From NCBI RefSeq assembly GCF_002160305.1, contig NZ_NFKI01000016.1:1-63612 (forward strand): 63,612 nucleotides of DNA, read 5' to 3'. The notes under the pieces are model-generated. The model was not told the origin of the DNA, made no database searches, and was given only the letters and a program-made list of their open reading frames with translations. Source of the DNA: Pseudoflavonifractor sp. An184 (lineage in GTDB: Bacteria > Bacillota > Clostridia > Oscillospirales > Oscillospiraceae). How positions within the stretch are numbered: the stretch's first letter is position 1; every line of letters starts with the position of its first letter. A program made the position numbers and the translations under genes. Below, piece by piece: positions 28,079-35,504 of the stretch.

Positions 28079-29311
28079 TCACTGGGCCTGCGCAGCCTGG
28101 GCAGGCGCCTTGTTGATGAATTTCTGATAGATGGTCTCCACGATGACGCCGATGGCGTTGTCCCCGGACACGTTGCAGGCGGTGCCGAAGGAGTCCTGGG
28201 TGATATACAGGGCCACCATGATGGCACAGATGGGGCCGCTGGGGTCGCCGGCCTCCGCCCCAAAGACCATGTACAGGAAGGGCAGGGCGGTCATGATGGA
28301 GCCGCCGGGGGCGCCGGGGGAGGCCACCATGGCGATGCCCAGGGTCATAATGAAGGGGATCACCGTGGCCAGGCTGATGGGGATCTGGTTCATCAGGCAC
28401 ACAGCGGTGGAGCAGGCGGTGATGGTGATCATGGAGCCGGCCATGTGGATGTTGGCGCACAGGGGGACCACAAAGTTGCGGATCTCCGCGGAGACGCCAT
28501 CCGCTTCGGCGCACTGCAGGTTTACCGGGATGGTGGCGGCGGAGGACTGGGTGCCCAGAGCGGTGATATAGCCGGGGATCTGGTTGCGGATCAGGCGGAA
28601 GGGGTTTTTGCGGCTGACGGCCCCGGCCACCAGGAACTGCAGGAAGATGCAGATCAGATGCATGAGGATGACCACCAGGAACACCTTCCAGAGGATGCCC
28701 AGGATGGCAAAGGTCTGGCCGGACTTGGTCATGTTGGTGAAGGTGCCGCAGATATACAGGGGCAGCAGGGGGATGATCACCGAGTGGAGCACCTGGTCAA
28801 TGACGCCCGAGAAGTCGCTCATCCCGTTGTAGAGGGTGTCGCCGATGGTCTTGCCCCGCAGGGTGGACAGGCACAGGCCCAGCACAAAGGCCAGCACCAC
28901 CGCCGAGAGGGTGTCGAACAGGGGCGGGATCTCCAGGCTGAAGTAGCTCTCCAGGGAGTTGCCGGCTGTGGCGGCGATCTGCTCCAGGGCGCCGTCGCTC
29001 ATGAAGCTGGGGAACAGGGTGTCCGCCACCAGGAAGGATGCGGAGCCAGCCGCCAGGGTGGACAGATAGGCCAAAATGACGGTGATGAGCAGCAGCTTGC
29101 CCGCGCCGCTTTTCAGGTTGGCGATGCCCATGGTCACATAGGCCAGGATCATCAGGGGGATGATGAAGGACAGGAACGTGCTGAAGATGCTGGACAGGGT
29201 GACCACGATCCGGCAGAACCACACGGGCAGGAACTGTCCAAAGAGAATACCGATGATGATTGCGATAATGAGCTTGGGGAACAGACCGAGTTTGAATTTC
29301 TTCTTTTCCAC
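28079..29311 (-). CDS. sstT: Serine/threonine:Na+ symporter of the DAACS family
   Basis: 410 residues with about eight hydrophobic segments and the dicarboxylate/amino acid:cation symporter motifs GTQSSAATIPVNLQCA and HMAGSMITI. I take the GTG at 29311 as start because AGGAGGGG is 6-7 bp upstream; the frame extends to 29338. Operon position ahead of serine dehydratase points to serine as substrate. The exact SstT label rests on that context. Confidence 0.87.
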   Translation of the reverse strand: MEKKKFKLGLFPKLIIAIIIGILFGQFLPVWFCRIVVTLSSIFSTFLSFIIPLMILAYVTMGIANLKSGAGKLLLITVILAYLSTLAAGSASFLVADTLFPSFMSDGALEQIAATAGNSLESYFSLEIPPLFDTLSAVVLAFVLGLCLSTLRGKTIGDTLYNGMSDFSGVIDQVLHSVIIPLLPLYICGTFTNMTKSGQTFAILGILWKVFLVVILMHLICIFLQFLVAGAVSRKNPFRLIRNQIPGYITALGTQSSAATIPVNLQCAEADGVSAEIRNFVVPLCANIHMAGSMITITACSTAVCLMNQIPISLATVIPFIMTLGIAMVASPGAPGGSIMTALPFLYMVFGAEAGDPSGPICAIMVALYITQDSFGTACNVSGDNAIGVIVETIYQKFINKAPAQAAQAQ

Positions 29312-29364
29312 AAAAACCCCTCCTATAATTTTGCTCAAATTCCCTCTTGTCTATTGGCTGATTT

Positions 29365-29393
29365 TAGTATATTCTGTTTGCAATAATATGTAA
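29365..29393 (-). promoter_or_regulatory. Promoter of the serine operon
   Basis: On the minus strand TTTACA (29393-29388), 17 bp, TATACT (29370-29365), about 54 bp before the sstT start. The divergent LysR gene begins 76 bp on the other side, so its operator is probably in this AT-rich gap. Confidence 0.65.
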
Positions 29394-29468
29394 AATTCAT
29401 AGTTTTAATAAGATGCTTTAAAAAAATTCAACAATTACTTTCTGCGGCGGAAGAAGGAGGGGCTTTGC

Positions 29469-30362
29469 ATGGAGCTGCGGCAGCTCAGCACGTTTATTCA
29501 AGTGGCACAGTTGAAAAGCTTTTCCCGGGCGGCGGAGAGCCTGGGGTACTCCCAGTCTGCGGTGACGGTGCAGATCCGGCAGCTGGAGGAGGAGCTGGAC
29601 ACCAGGCTGTTTGACCGGATCGGAAAGCACATCTCACTGACTTCCCGGGGCGTACAGTTTCTGGAGCACGCCTACGATGTGCTCCAGGAGGTGAACAAGG
29701 CCCGGCTCTCCGTTTCGGACACCGGGGAGCTGCATGGGCGGCTCCACATCGGGACCATCGAATCCCTGTGCTTCTCCAAGCTGCCCGCCGCGCTGCACGC
29801 CTATTGGCAGCGGCATCCCAAGGTGGTGGTCCATGTCACCACCGGCGAACCCAAGTTTTTGATCGAGCGGATGGAGCGGGGAGAGCTGGATCTGATCTAC
29901 ATTCTGGACGAGCCCCGGTACAGCAACAACTGGAACAAGCTGATGGAGCGGAAGGAGCGGGTGGTCTTTGTGACCTCCGCCTCTCTGGGGGCGGAGCTGG
30001 AGGGCATTCCGGAACTGACGGTGGAGGACCTGCTGGACAGGCCGTTTTATCTCACAGAGCGGGACACCAATTACCGCCGGGTGCTGGACCGCTTCCTGGC
30101 CGCCCGGGACAGGAGCCTCACCCCCTCCCTGGAGTGCAGCGACACGTCTTTTCTCATCCGCATCCTGGAGAACAACCGGGGCGTCTCCCTGCTGCCCTGG
30201 TATGCGGTGGAGCAGAGCGTGGGGCAGGGGAAGCTCTCCTTGATCCAGGTAGCGGATTTTCATGTCACGCTGTACCGGCAGATCTTTTCCCACAAGGAGA
30301 AGTGGTGCTCCCGGGAGATGGACGAGTTTGTCCGTGTGGTCAATGAGCTGGAGGGGCTGTGA
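29469..30362 (+). CDS. LysR family transcriptional regulator
   Basis: 297 residues: N-terminal winged helix (1-60; FSRAAESLGYSQSAVTVQIRQLEEEL) and a substrate-binding-like effector domain (about 88-295). AGGAGGGG precedes the ATG. It is divergent from the serine uptake and dehydratase operon, which it most likely regulates. The effector could be serine or another amino acid; this is inference from position. Confidence 0.9.
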   Translation: MELRQLSTFIQVAQLKSFSRAAESLGYSQSAVTVQIRQLEEELDTRLFDRIGKHISLTSRGVQFLEHAYDVLQEVNKARLSVSDTGELHGRLHIGTIESLCFSKLPAALHAYWQRHPKVVVHVTTGEPKFLIERMERGELDLIYILDEPRYSNNWNKLMERKERVVFVTSASLGAELEGIPELTVEDLLDRPFYLTERDTNYRRVLDRFLAARDRSLTPSLECSDTSFLIRILENNRGVSLLPWYAVEQSVGQGKLSLIQVADFHVTLYRQIFSHKEKWCSREMDEFVRVVNELEGL

Positions 30363-30444
30363 CGGCCCATACCGCTCTGGGTGGGTGAGCCGCCGCACAG
30401 GGACGGGAAAACAGGCCGGAGAAATAAAAGGGGCGGAGCGCAAA

Positions 30445-30482
30445 ATAATCCGCTGGAATCTGACGATTCCAGCGGATTTCTG
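30445..30482. terminator. Intrinsic hairpin between the LysR gene and the signalling operon
   Basis: AATCCGCTGGAATC / GATTCCAGCGGATT arms, the third copy of this hairpin type. It lies between convergent genes (LysR plus, VWA-FHA minus) and may act both ways. Confidence 0.7.
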
Positions 30483-30518
30483 GTTGCAGCAAGTGGGCGT
30501 GAGCCGCCGGACTGCGGC

Positions 30519-31934
30519 TCAGAATTTGAGGCGGAAGGAGGCGCTCCCCACGGAAATTTCGTCTCCGCTCCGCAGCCGGACCGGGGCGTACACCGGAGTC
30601 CCATTCACCCGCGTCCCATTCTGAGACTGGAGGTCCTCCAGATACACCGCCCCCTGGTCCAGAAAGACCCGGCTGTTCCGCAGGGAGAGCGTCTCGTCGT
30701 CAAAGGCAATGTCACAGGCGGGATCCCGGCCGATGTGAAGCTCATCCCGCAGGGTAAATTCGGTCCGCTCCGTCCTCTGTACTCCCCGCACCACCTCCAG
30801 GCGCATGTAGATGCCGACTGGAGCGGGCTGCGGGACCTCCTCCGGTTTTTTCCTGCGGCCCAGGACCACAGCGGCCAGGATCACCACCAGGACTGCCGCC
30901 CCGACGCCGGGCGCCAGGGGCAGCGCCGAGGGCTCCGGCTGCTCCTCCGGCGCCGCCGGCTGTGCCGCCGGGGCGCCCCCACCCGGCTCCGGTGCGGGCA
31001 GCTCGGTCCCGCTGTCTGGCTCCGTACCCGGGTCCTGGGAGACCGGGAGCGCCACCTGGCTCTCCGCCTGTCCCACCAGCTCCGCTCCGGAGGAGAACAC
31101 CAGGGAGAGCGGCTGCTCCTCTCCATCCGAGACATAGCCGGAGAGGTCAAAGCCCAGCACGAACAGCCGTCCGGTGTATTCTACCAGCTGATCGGCGGCC
31201 TGGTCCGCCGTGCACGCCTCCCCGATCTCCCACTGGCTCCCGTCCGACGCCTCGACCAGCTGATTCAAACGGTCCAGGGCGGCGCGGTCGCCGCCGAAGC
31301 CGATGGCGTGGAGCATCACGTCGGAGCTCTCGATGCGCTCCAGCAGCGTGTCGTACGGGATCCCGCCCTGGGGGTCGTACTCCACCGCGTCTGTGAGGAT
31401 GACCAGGCTCCGCAGCTCATTGCCCTGCCTGGGGAGGCTCTCAAAGTAGTCCAGCGCCTGGCCGATGGCGCTGTGCAGCTGGGTGATGGGCTCTGAATAC
31501 TGCAATCCAGCCAGCTGTTCCGGGACCTCCTCCGGGGCCACGTCCTGGCCGATCACCTGAAAGCCGTCGCCAAAGGTGGCCAAGGTGAAGCGGGTGTTCT
31601 CCCCGCTGTGCTCTGCCAGACTCTCGGCAAAGCCCACCACGTCCTCCTGAAAGCCCGGCATGGAGGTGGAGGCGTCCACCATCAGCAGATAGGACACAGG
31701 GGAGCCGGCCTGGCGCACGGTCTCCAGGCGGCCGGTGGTCTGGAAGGTGCGGCCGTCCAGGGTGGCCTCCGCCCGGGTAATGGGCTGGCCTCCCTCCCCC
31801 AGGTCCACATAGGTATACAGGGTCTCTCCCGCGCCAAAGGCCCGCACGATCTCTGCCTGACCGGCGGCCGCCGCCCCCATGCTCAGGGCCGGGAGCAGCA
31901 GTGCCGCCATCAGCAGCGGCAAAATACGCTTCAT
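30519..31934 (-). CDS. Secreted VWA domain - membrane helix - FHA domain protein
   Basis: 471 residues. Signal peptide (about 1-24), outer VWA domain with metal site MVDASTS (Asp87, Ser89, Ser91), Pro/Glu-rich stalk, one membrane helix (about 333-355) followed by RRKK, then a cytosolic FHA domain (about 378-471; HIGRDPACDI, LSLRNSRVF, SQNGTRVNG). The FHA binds phosphothreonine, so the protein could link an outside ligand to kinase output inside. The ATG at 31934 is preferred over 31940 because GGAGGA is correctly spaced. It is the last gene of the operon. Confidence 0.88.
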   Translation of the reverse strand: MKRILPLLMAALLLPALSMGAAAAGQAEIVRAFGAGETLYTYVDLGEGGQPITRAEATLDGRTFQTTGRLETVRQAGSPVSYLLMVDASTSMPGFQEDVVGFAESLAEHSGENTRFTLATFGDGFQVIGQDVAPEEVPEQLAGLQYSEPITQLHSAIGQALDYFESLPRQGNELRSLVILTDAVEYDPQGGIPYDTLLERIESSDVMLHAIGFGGDRAALDRLNQLVEASDGSQWEIGEACTADQAADQLVEYTGRLFVLGFDLSGYVSDGEEQPLSLVFSSGAELVGQAESQVALPVSQDPGTEPDSGTELPAPEPGGGAPAAQPAAPEEQPEPSALPLAPGVGAAVLVVILAAVVLGRRKKPEEVPQPAPVGIYMRLEVVRGVQRTERTEFTLRDELHIGRDPACDIAFDDETLSLRNSRVFLDQGAVYLEDLQSQNGTRVNGTPVYAPVRLRSGDEISVGSASFRLKF

Positions 31935-31936
31935 GC

Positions 31937-32653
31937 TCATTCCTCCACAAAGACTGCGATCAGGGAAAAGTTGTCATTCCCCGGCGGGGTCCGCCGGATA
32001 TGGCGCAGCAGCATCCGCCGGGCCCACTCCTCCGGCGTCCTGGACTTCAGACAGTCCACCAGCATCTCCTCGTTGTACACGAACTCCCAAAAGCCGTCGG
32101 AGCACAGCAGGAAGGCGTCCCCCGGCCGGGCCGTCCCCTCTCCCCCCTCCGGGGTGCAGATGGGGTTTCCCATGGCCCGGAGCAGGCTGGAGCGGTCGTC
32201 GTCGTGGTAGACGTCCATATAGGAGATCTCGCCCCCCAGATACTTCATATAGGTGACCGAGTGGTCCCGGGTGAGCTGGTCCAGCCGGCCCTGGGAGCAG
32301 CGGTACAGCCGGGAGTCGCCGATGTGGGCCCAGGCCGCCGTGCCGCCGCTCAGGCTCAGGGCCACCGCCGTGGTCTTCATCTCCTCCTGTCCGGGCTGCT
32401 TCTGCTGCTCCAGAATGCGGGCGTTGGCCTGCCGGAAGCGCTCCAGCAGCTCCTCCCGGCCGGGGACGGGGCTGTCCTCCCCGCCGCAGATGGCCTCCAC
32501 TGCCAGCTGGGAGGCCACCTCGCCCCGGTCGTGGCCGCCCAGCCCGTCGGCCAGGACGAACACGCCCTCCGTGCCGTCCGAGGTCCACCGGAGGCTGTCC
32601 TCGTTGTGCTCCCGCCCGCCCTGGTTGGTATAGGAATAGATGGAAAGTTTCAT
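31937..32653 (-). CDS. PP2C-family protein phosphatase (1)
   Basis: 238 residues, a minimal bacterial PP2C. Metal-binding and core motifs are visible: GGREHNEDS, LADGLGGHDRGE, HIGDSRLY, CSDGFWE and GNDNFS. It removes phosphate from Ser/Thr in the cytosol and would oppose the operon's kinase. It overlaps the VWA-FHA gene by a few bases and starts 4 bp after the protease gene. No membrane part is seen. Confidence 0.93.
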   Translation of the reverse strand: MKLSIYSYTNQGGREHNEDSLRWTSDGTEGVFVLADGLGGHDRGEVASQLAVEAICGGEDSPVPGREELLERFRQANARILEQQKQPGQEEMKTTAVALSLSGGTAAWAHIGDSRLYRCSQGRLDQLTRDHSVTYMKYLGGEISYMDVYHDDDRSSLLRAMGNPICTPEGGEGTARPGDAFLLCSDGFWEFVYNEEMLVDCLKSRTPEEWARRMLLRHIRRTPPGNDNFSLIAVFVEE

Positions 32654-32657
32654 AGGG

Positions 32658-33872
32658 TCACTCCAGCTCCAGATAGATGGTGTTTGCCACCTCGCCCAGA
32701 TAGATCGAGCTCCTGGGGGCCAGCTTGACCGGCGTGTTGGGGGCCAGCCGCTGCCCGTCCGCCAGGAAGGTGCCGTAGGTGGAGTTCAGGTCGGTGACCA
32801 CGAACAGGTTCTCCTGCTCGTCGAAGAAGATCTGACAGTGGCGGGAGCTGACGCCCGGGGTCCCGTCCTGGTAGACCAGACGGCACACCGCCCGGTCGCG
32901 CCCCACCTGGACCGGCTGGTGGTGCAGGGGGACCACCATGCCGCCGTGCTGCCCGGCCATGGAGCGGAGCACCGGCTGGCGGCCCTCCTCCGGCTGGCTC
33001 TGGCTGGGCTGCTGGGGCGCGGGAGCCGCCTTCTTTTTCCGGCTCAGCACCACGACCGCGGCGAGGACGGCCACCACGACCACCGCCCCGATGGCCACGT
33101 ACATCATGGTGTTTCCGCCCCCCGCCTCCGCGATGGCATAGGGGATGTTGTTCCGGTCCAGGATGGGCAGCAGCTCGCTGATGCTCACCGCGTAAAAGAG
33201 GTTCTGGTCCAGGTCGGAGCCGTAGGTGTTCACGCCGATGACGGCGCCGGTCCCGTCGGTGAGGGGGCCGCCGGAGTTGCCGCCGCTGAGGGCGGCGTCC
33301 GTCTGGATGAGGTTCCGCCCGGTGCCGCTCTCGGTGAGCAGGCGGCTGATGCTGCCGGTGGTGACGGTGGCGTCCTCTTTGCTGGAGGAGTTGACCGCCT
33401 GGACGGTCACGTCGGCCGCCAGGGGATAGCCCACCGCGTATACCTCGTCGCCCAGCATGGAGTCCTCCGCCTGCCGCATGGACAGGGGGGCGCGCTTGTC
33501 CGTGGGCTCGGCCAGTCTCAGCACGGCCAGGTCCTTCTCCGCGTCATAGTCCACCAGATAGGCCTCCGCCTCGTCGTCCTGGTCAAAGAGCACGTGCAGC
33601 TCGCCGCCGCCCAGGGCCTTCCCCGCCAGGATGAAGTCCTCCACCACGTGGCAGTTGGTGACGATGTACTGGGGGTCCTGGCCCTCCTCCCCCACAAAGA
33701 AGCCGGTGCCCTGCCAATAGGTCATGGTCCCGTCCGCGTCCGGCGCGCCGGAGCGGATGAGGATGATGCCGTCCAGCACGCTCTGCTGGAACGCGGCGGC
33801 GGCGGGGAGCACGCTGGCTCCCACCAGCATTGCACTCAGCGCCAGTGCGGATAAGGTTCGTACCATCTTCAT
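32658..33872 (-). CDS. Secreted trypsin-like protease - membrane helix - FHA domain protein
   Basis: 404 residues. Signal peptide (1-27), trypsin-like domain with His75 (VTNCHVVED), Asp114 (AEKDLAVLRL) and Ser200 (ALSGGNSGGPL), membrane helix (about 256-277) with an RKKK stop-transfer, linker, and a cytosolic FHA domain (about 318-400; VGRDRAV, SSRHCQIFF, NSTYGTFL). There is no PDZ domain, unlike HtrA. An outside protease fixed to an inside phosphothreonine reader implies signal coupling across the membrane. GGGAGAG supports the ATG at 33872. Confidence 0.9.
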   Translation of the reverse strand: MKMVRTLSALALSAMLVGASVLPAAAAFQQSVLDGIILIRSGAPDADGTMTYWQGTGFFVGEEGQDPQYIVTNCHVVEDFILAGKALGGGELHVLFDQDDEAEAYLVDYDAEKDLAVLRLAEPTDKRAPLSMRQAEDSMLGDEVYAVGYPLAADVTVQAVNSSSKEDATVTTGSISRLLTESGTGRNLIQTDAALSGGNSGGPLTDGTGAVIGVNTYGSDLDQNLFYAVSISELLPILDRNNIPYAIAEAGGGNTMMYVAIGAVVVVAVLAAVVVLSRKKKAAPAPQQPSQSQPEEGRQPVLRSMAGQHGGMVVPLHHQPVQVGRDRAVCRLVYQDGTPGVSSRHCQIFFDEQENLFVVTDLNSTYGTFLADGQRLAPNTPVKLAPRSSIYLGEVANTIYLELE

Positions 33873-33896
33873 CGCGATCTCTCCCTTAACGTTTTC

Positions 33897-34730
33897 TTAG
33901 GTGCAGGATATCAAAATCCCGGTGTAGTTGTCTTGTTCGGGCAGGTCCTTCTCCCGGACCATGGTCTCCAGCAGGGCGCACCCCGCGTCTGGCTCCAGAG
34001 ACATGGCCTCCAGCAGCTCCGCCGGGGACAGGATGCCGCTGATGCCGTCGGAGCACAGGAGGATAACGTCCCCGGGCAGCAGGGGCAGGGGCCGCAGGCT
34101 CTGGTCCACCTCCTCCAGGCAGTCGACGCCCACAAAGGAGGTGAGCCGCCGGGCGTCCTCGTGGCCCTCCGCCCGCTCCCTGCAGATCACCGTCTGTTCC
34201 AGCTCCTGCCCATAGAGGACGTTCAGATAGGTGTGCTCCTGGTTGAGCTGGAACACCCCCCCGCCCCGGCGCAGGAATATGGCGCTGTCCCCCACGCTGA
34301 TCCAGTGGAGGGCGTTCTGAAAGACCCGCACGGCCACGGCGGTGGTGCCGCTGCGCCCGTTGAAGCGCTGGAACAGGCCGTCACTGAGGGCGCAGGTCCC
34401 CTCCCGCAGCTGGCGGGGGACGTCGCCCTCGTCGTTCAGGGCCTGAAAGAGCTGCAGGAAACCGTCCACCGCCCCCTCGCTGATCTCCCTGCCGCCCTCC
34501 ATGCCGCCCATGCCGTCACACACCACGGCGAACAGGCCCCGCTGGGCCAGCACCTCCGGGTCGGAGGCGTTGAGCAGGGCGAAGGAGTCCTCCTGCCCCT
34601 CCCGCCGGCCGATCCCCTGGAGGTTGCTCACCCGGAGGACCAGATCCCGGGGACCCTCGTCCGCCGGGGCCGGCTCCGGCGCCTGGGCCGGAGGGGCGGA
34701 GCGGCGGAAGAGCCGGTCAAACAGTCCCAT
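33897..34730 (-). CDS. PP2C-family protein phosphatase (2)
   Basis: 277 residues. A Pro/Ala-rich N-terminal extension (about 1-33) precedes a PP2C domain with GRREGQEDSF, VVCDGMGGMEGG, WISVGDSAIF, LLCSDGISGIL and DNYTGIL. I chose the ATG at 34730 with GGGGAGGA upstream; it starts inside the 3' end of the FHA gene (14-bp overlap). It is only distantly similar to the first PP2C, so the two may act on different partners. Confidence 0.9.
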   Translation of the reverse strand: MGLFDRLFRRSAPPAQAPEPAPADEGPRDLVLRVSNLQGIGRREGQEDSFALLNASDPEVLAQRGLFAVVCDGMGGMEGGREISEGAVDGFLQLFQALNDEGDVPRQLREGTCALSDGLFQRFNGRSGTTAVAVRVFQNALHWISVGDSAIFLRRGGGVFQLNQEHTYLNVLYGQELEQTVICRERAEGHEDARRLTSFVGVDCLEEVDQSLRPLPLLPGDVILLCSDGISGILSPAELLEAMSLEPDAGCALLETMVREKDLPEQDNYTGILISCT

Positions 34731-35481
34731 GGCCGTCCTCCCCTGGCTCCGGCGTCCAGGTGAACTGCTCGCCGCACAGCGGGATAAAGAGCAGCTTGGT
34801 GGCGCCGAAGTCGATCTGGTCATAGGCCTTCAGGGGCATGGGGGAGAACACCTCTTCCCCGTTGAGATAGACGATGTTCCGCCCGTCCCCGGGGAGCAGG
34901 TTGAAGCGGTTGTTCTTGTCGCTGTAACTGAGCCTGGCGTGGTTCTCTGCGGAGATGGTCCGGTCGCCGGTGATGGTGATGTCCATACGGTCGCTGCGGC
35001 CGATGGAGTTGATGCCGCCCCGGATGGTGTAGCTCTTCCCCCGGCTGGGGCCCTCGGTGCACACCAGCCACCCCACCACCGGGTCGAAGCCCATCTTCTC
35101 CTGCATCATGCCCACGGTCTTGCCCGCGCTGGTGACGCTGGCCCCGTGGGGGAAGGCGGGAGCGGGGGCCTCCTCCGGCTGGACCGGCGCCCCGTTGGGG
35201 TTGTAGCCCCTGGGGGGCATGGTCTTGGAGGGGGCGGTCACCGAGATGCCGGACAGGGGGGCGGTCTTCTGGGGCGCGGTCACTGAGACGCCGGACAGGG
35301 GGGCGGTGCGCTGGGGCGCGGTCACCGACACCGGGGCCGTCCGGTTGGTCCCTGTCACCCGGATGGGGGCGGTGCGGCCCGCCGCCGCCACGGTGATCTG
35401 CTGGTTGGTGTTGCAGTAGGGGCAGGTGGGATACTTATCCGGGTCGTATAAGTGGCCCCGCCCACATTCGATTTGTGCCAT
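34717..35481 (-). CDS. Zinc ribbon - TAP repeats - FHA domain protein
   Basis: 254 residues. The N-terminus has a zinc-ribbon-like Cys6/His10/Cys20/Cys23 set. Residues about 36-90 hold five spaced [R/K]T(A/M)P units within repeats such as RTAPLSGVSVTAPQ, good candidates for threonine phosphorylation. The C-terminal FHA domain (about 140-240) has NSIGRSDRMDI and ISAENHARLSY. No membrane helix is seen, so it is cytosolic. AGGAGG supports the ATG at 35481. It is probably the main kinase substrate/adaptor of the operon; this is inference. Confidence 0.87.
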   Translation of the reverse strand: MAQIECGRGHLYDPDKYPTCPYCNTNQQITVAAAGRTAPIRVTGTNRTAPVSVTAPQRTAPLSGVSVTAPQKTAPLSGISVTAPSKTMPPRGYNPNGAPVQPEEAPAPAFPHGASVTSAGKTVGMMQEKMGFDPVVGWLVCTEGPSRGKSYTIRGGINSIGRSDRMDITITGDRTISAENHARLSYSDKNNRFNLLPGDGRNIVYLNGEEVFSPMPLKAYDQIDFGATKLLFIPLCGEQFTWTPEPGEDGHGTV

Positions 35482-35504
35482 AGGGGTTCCTCCTTGCAGT
35501 TTGG

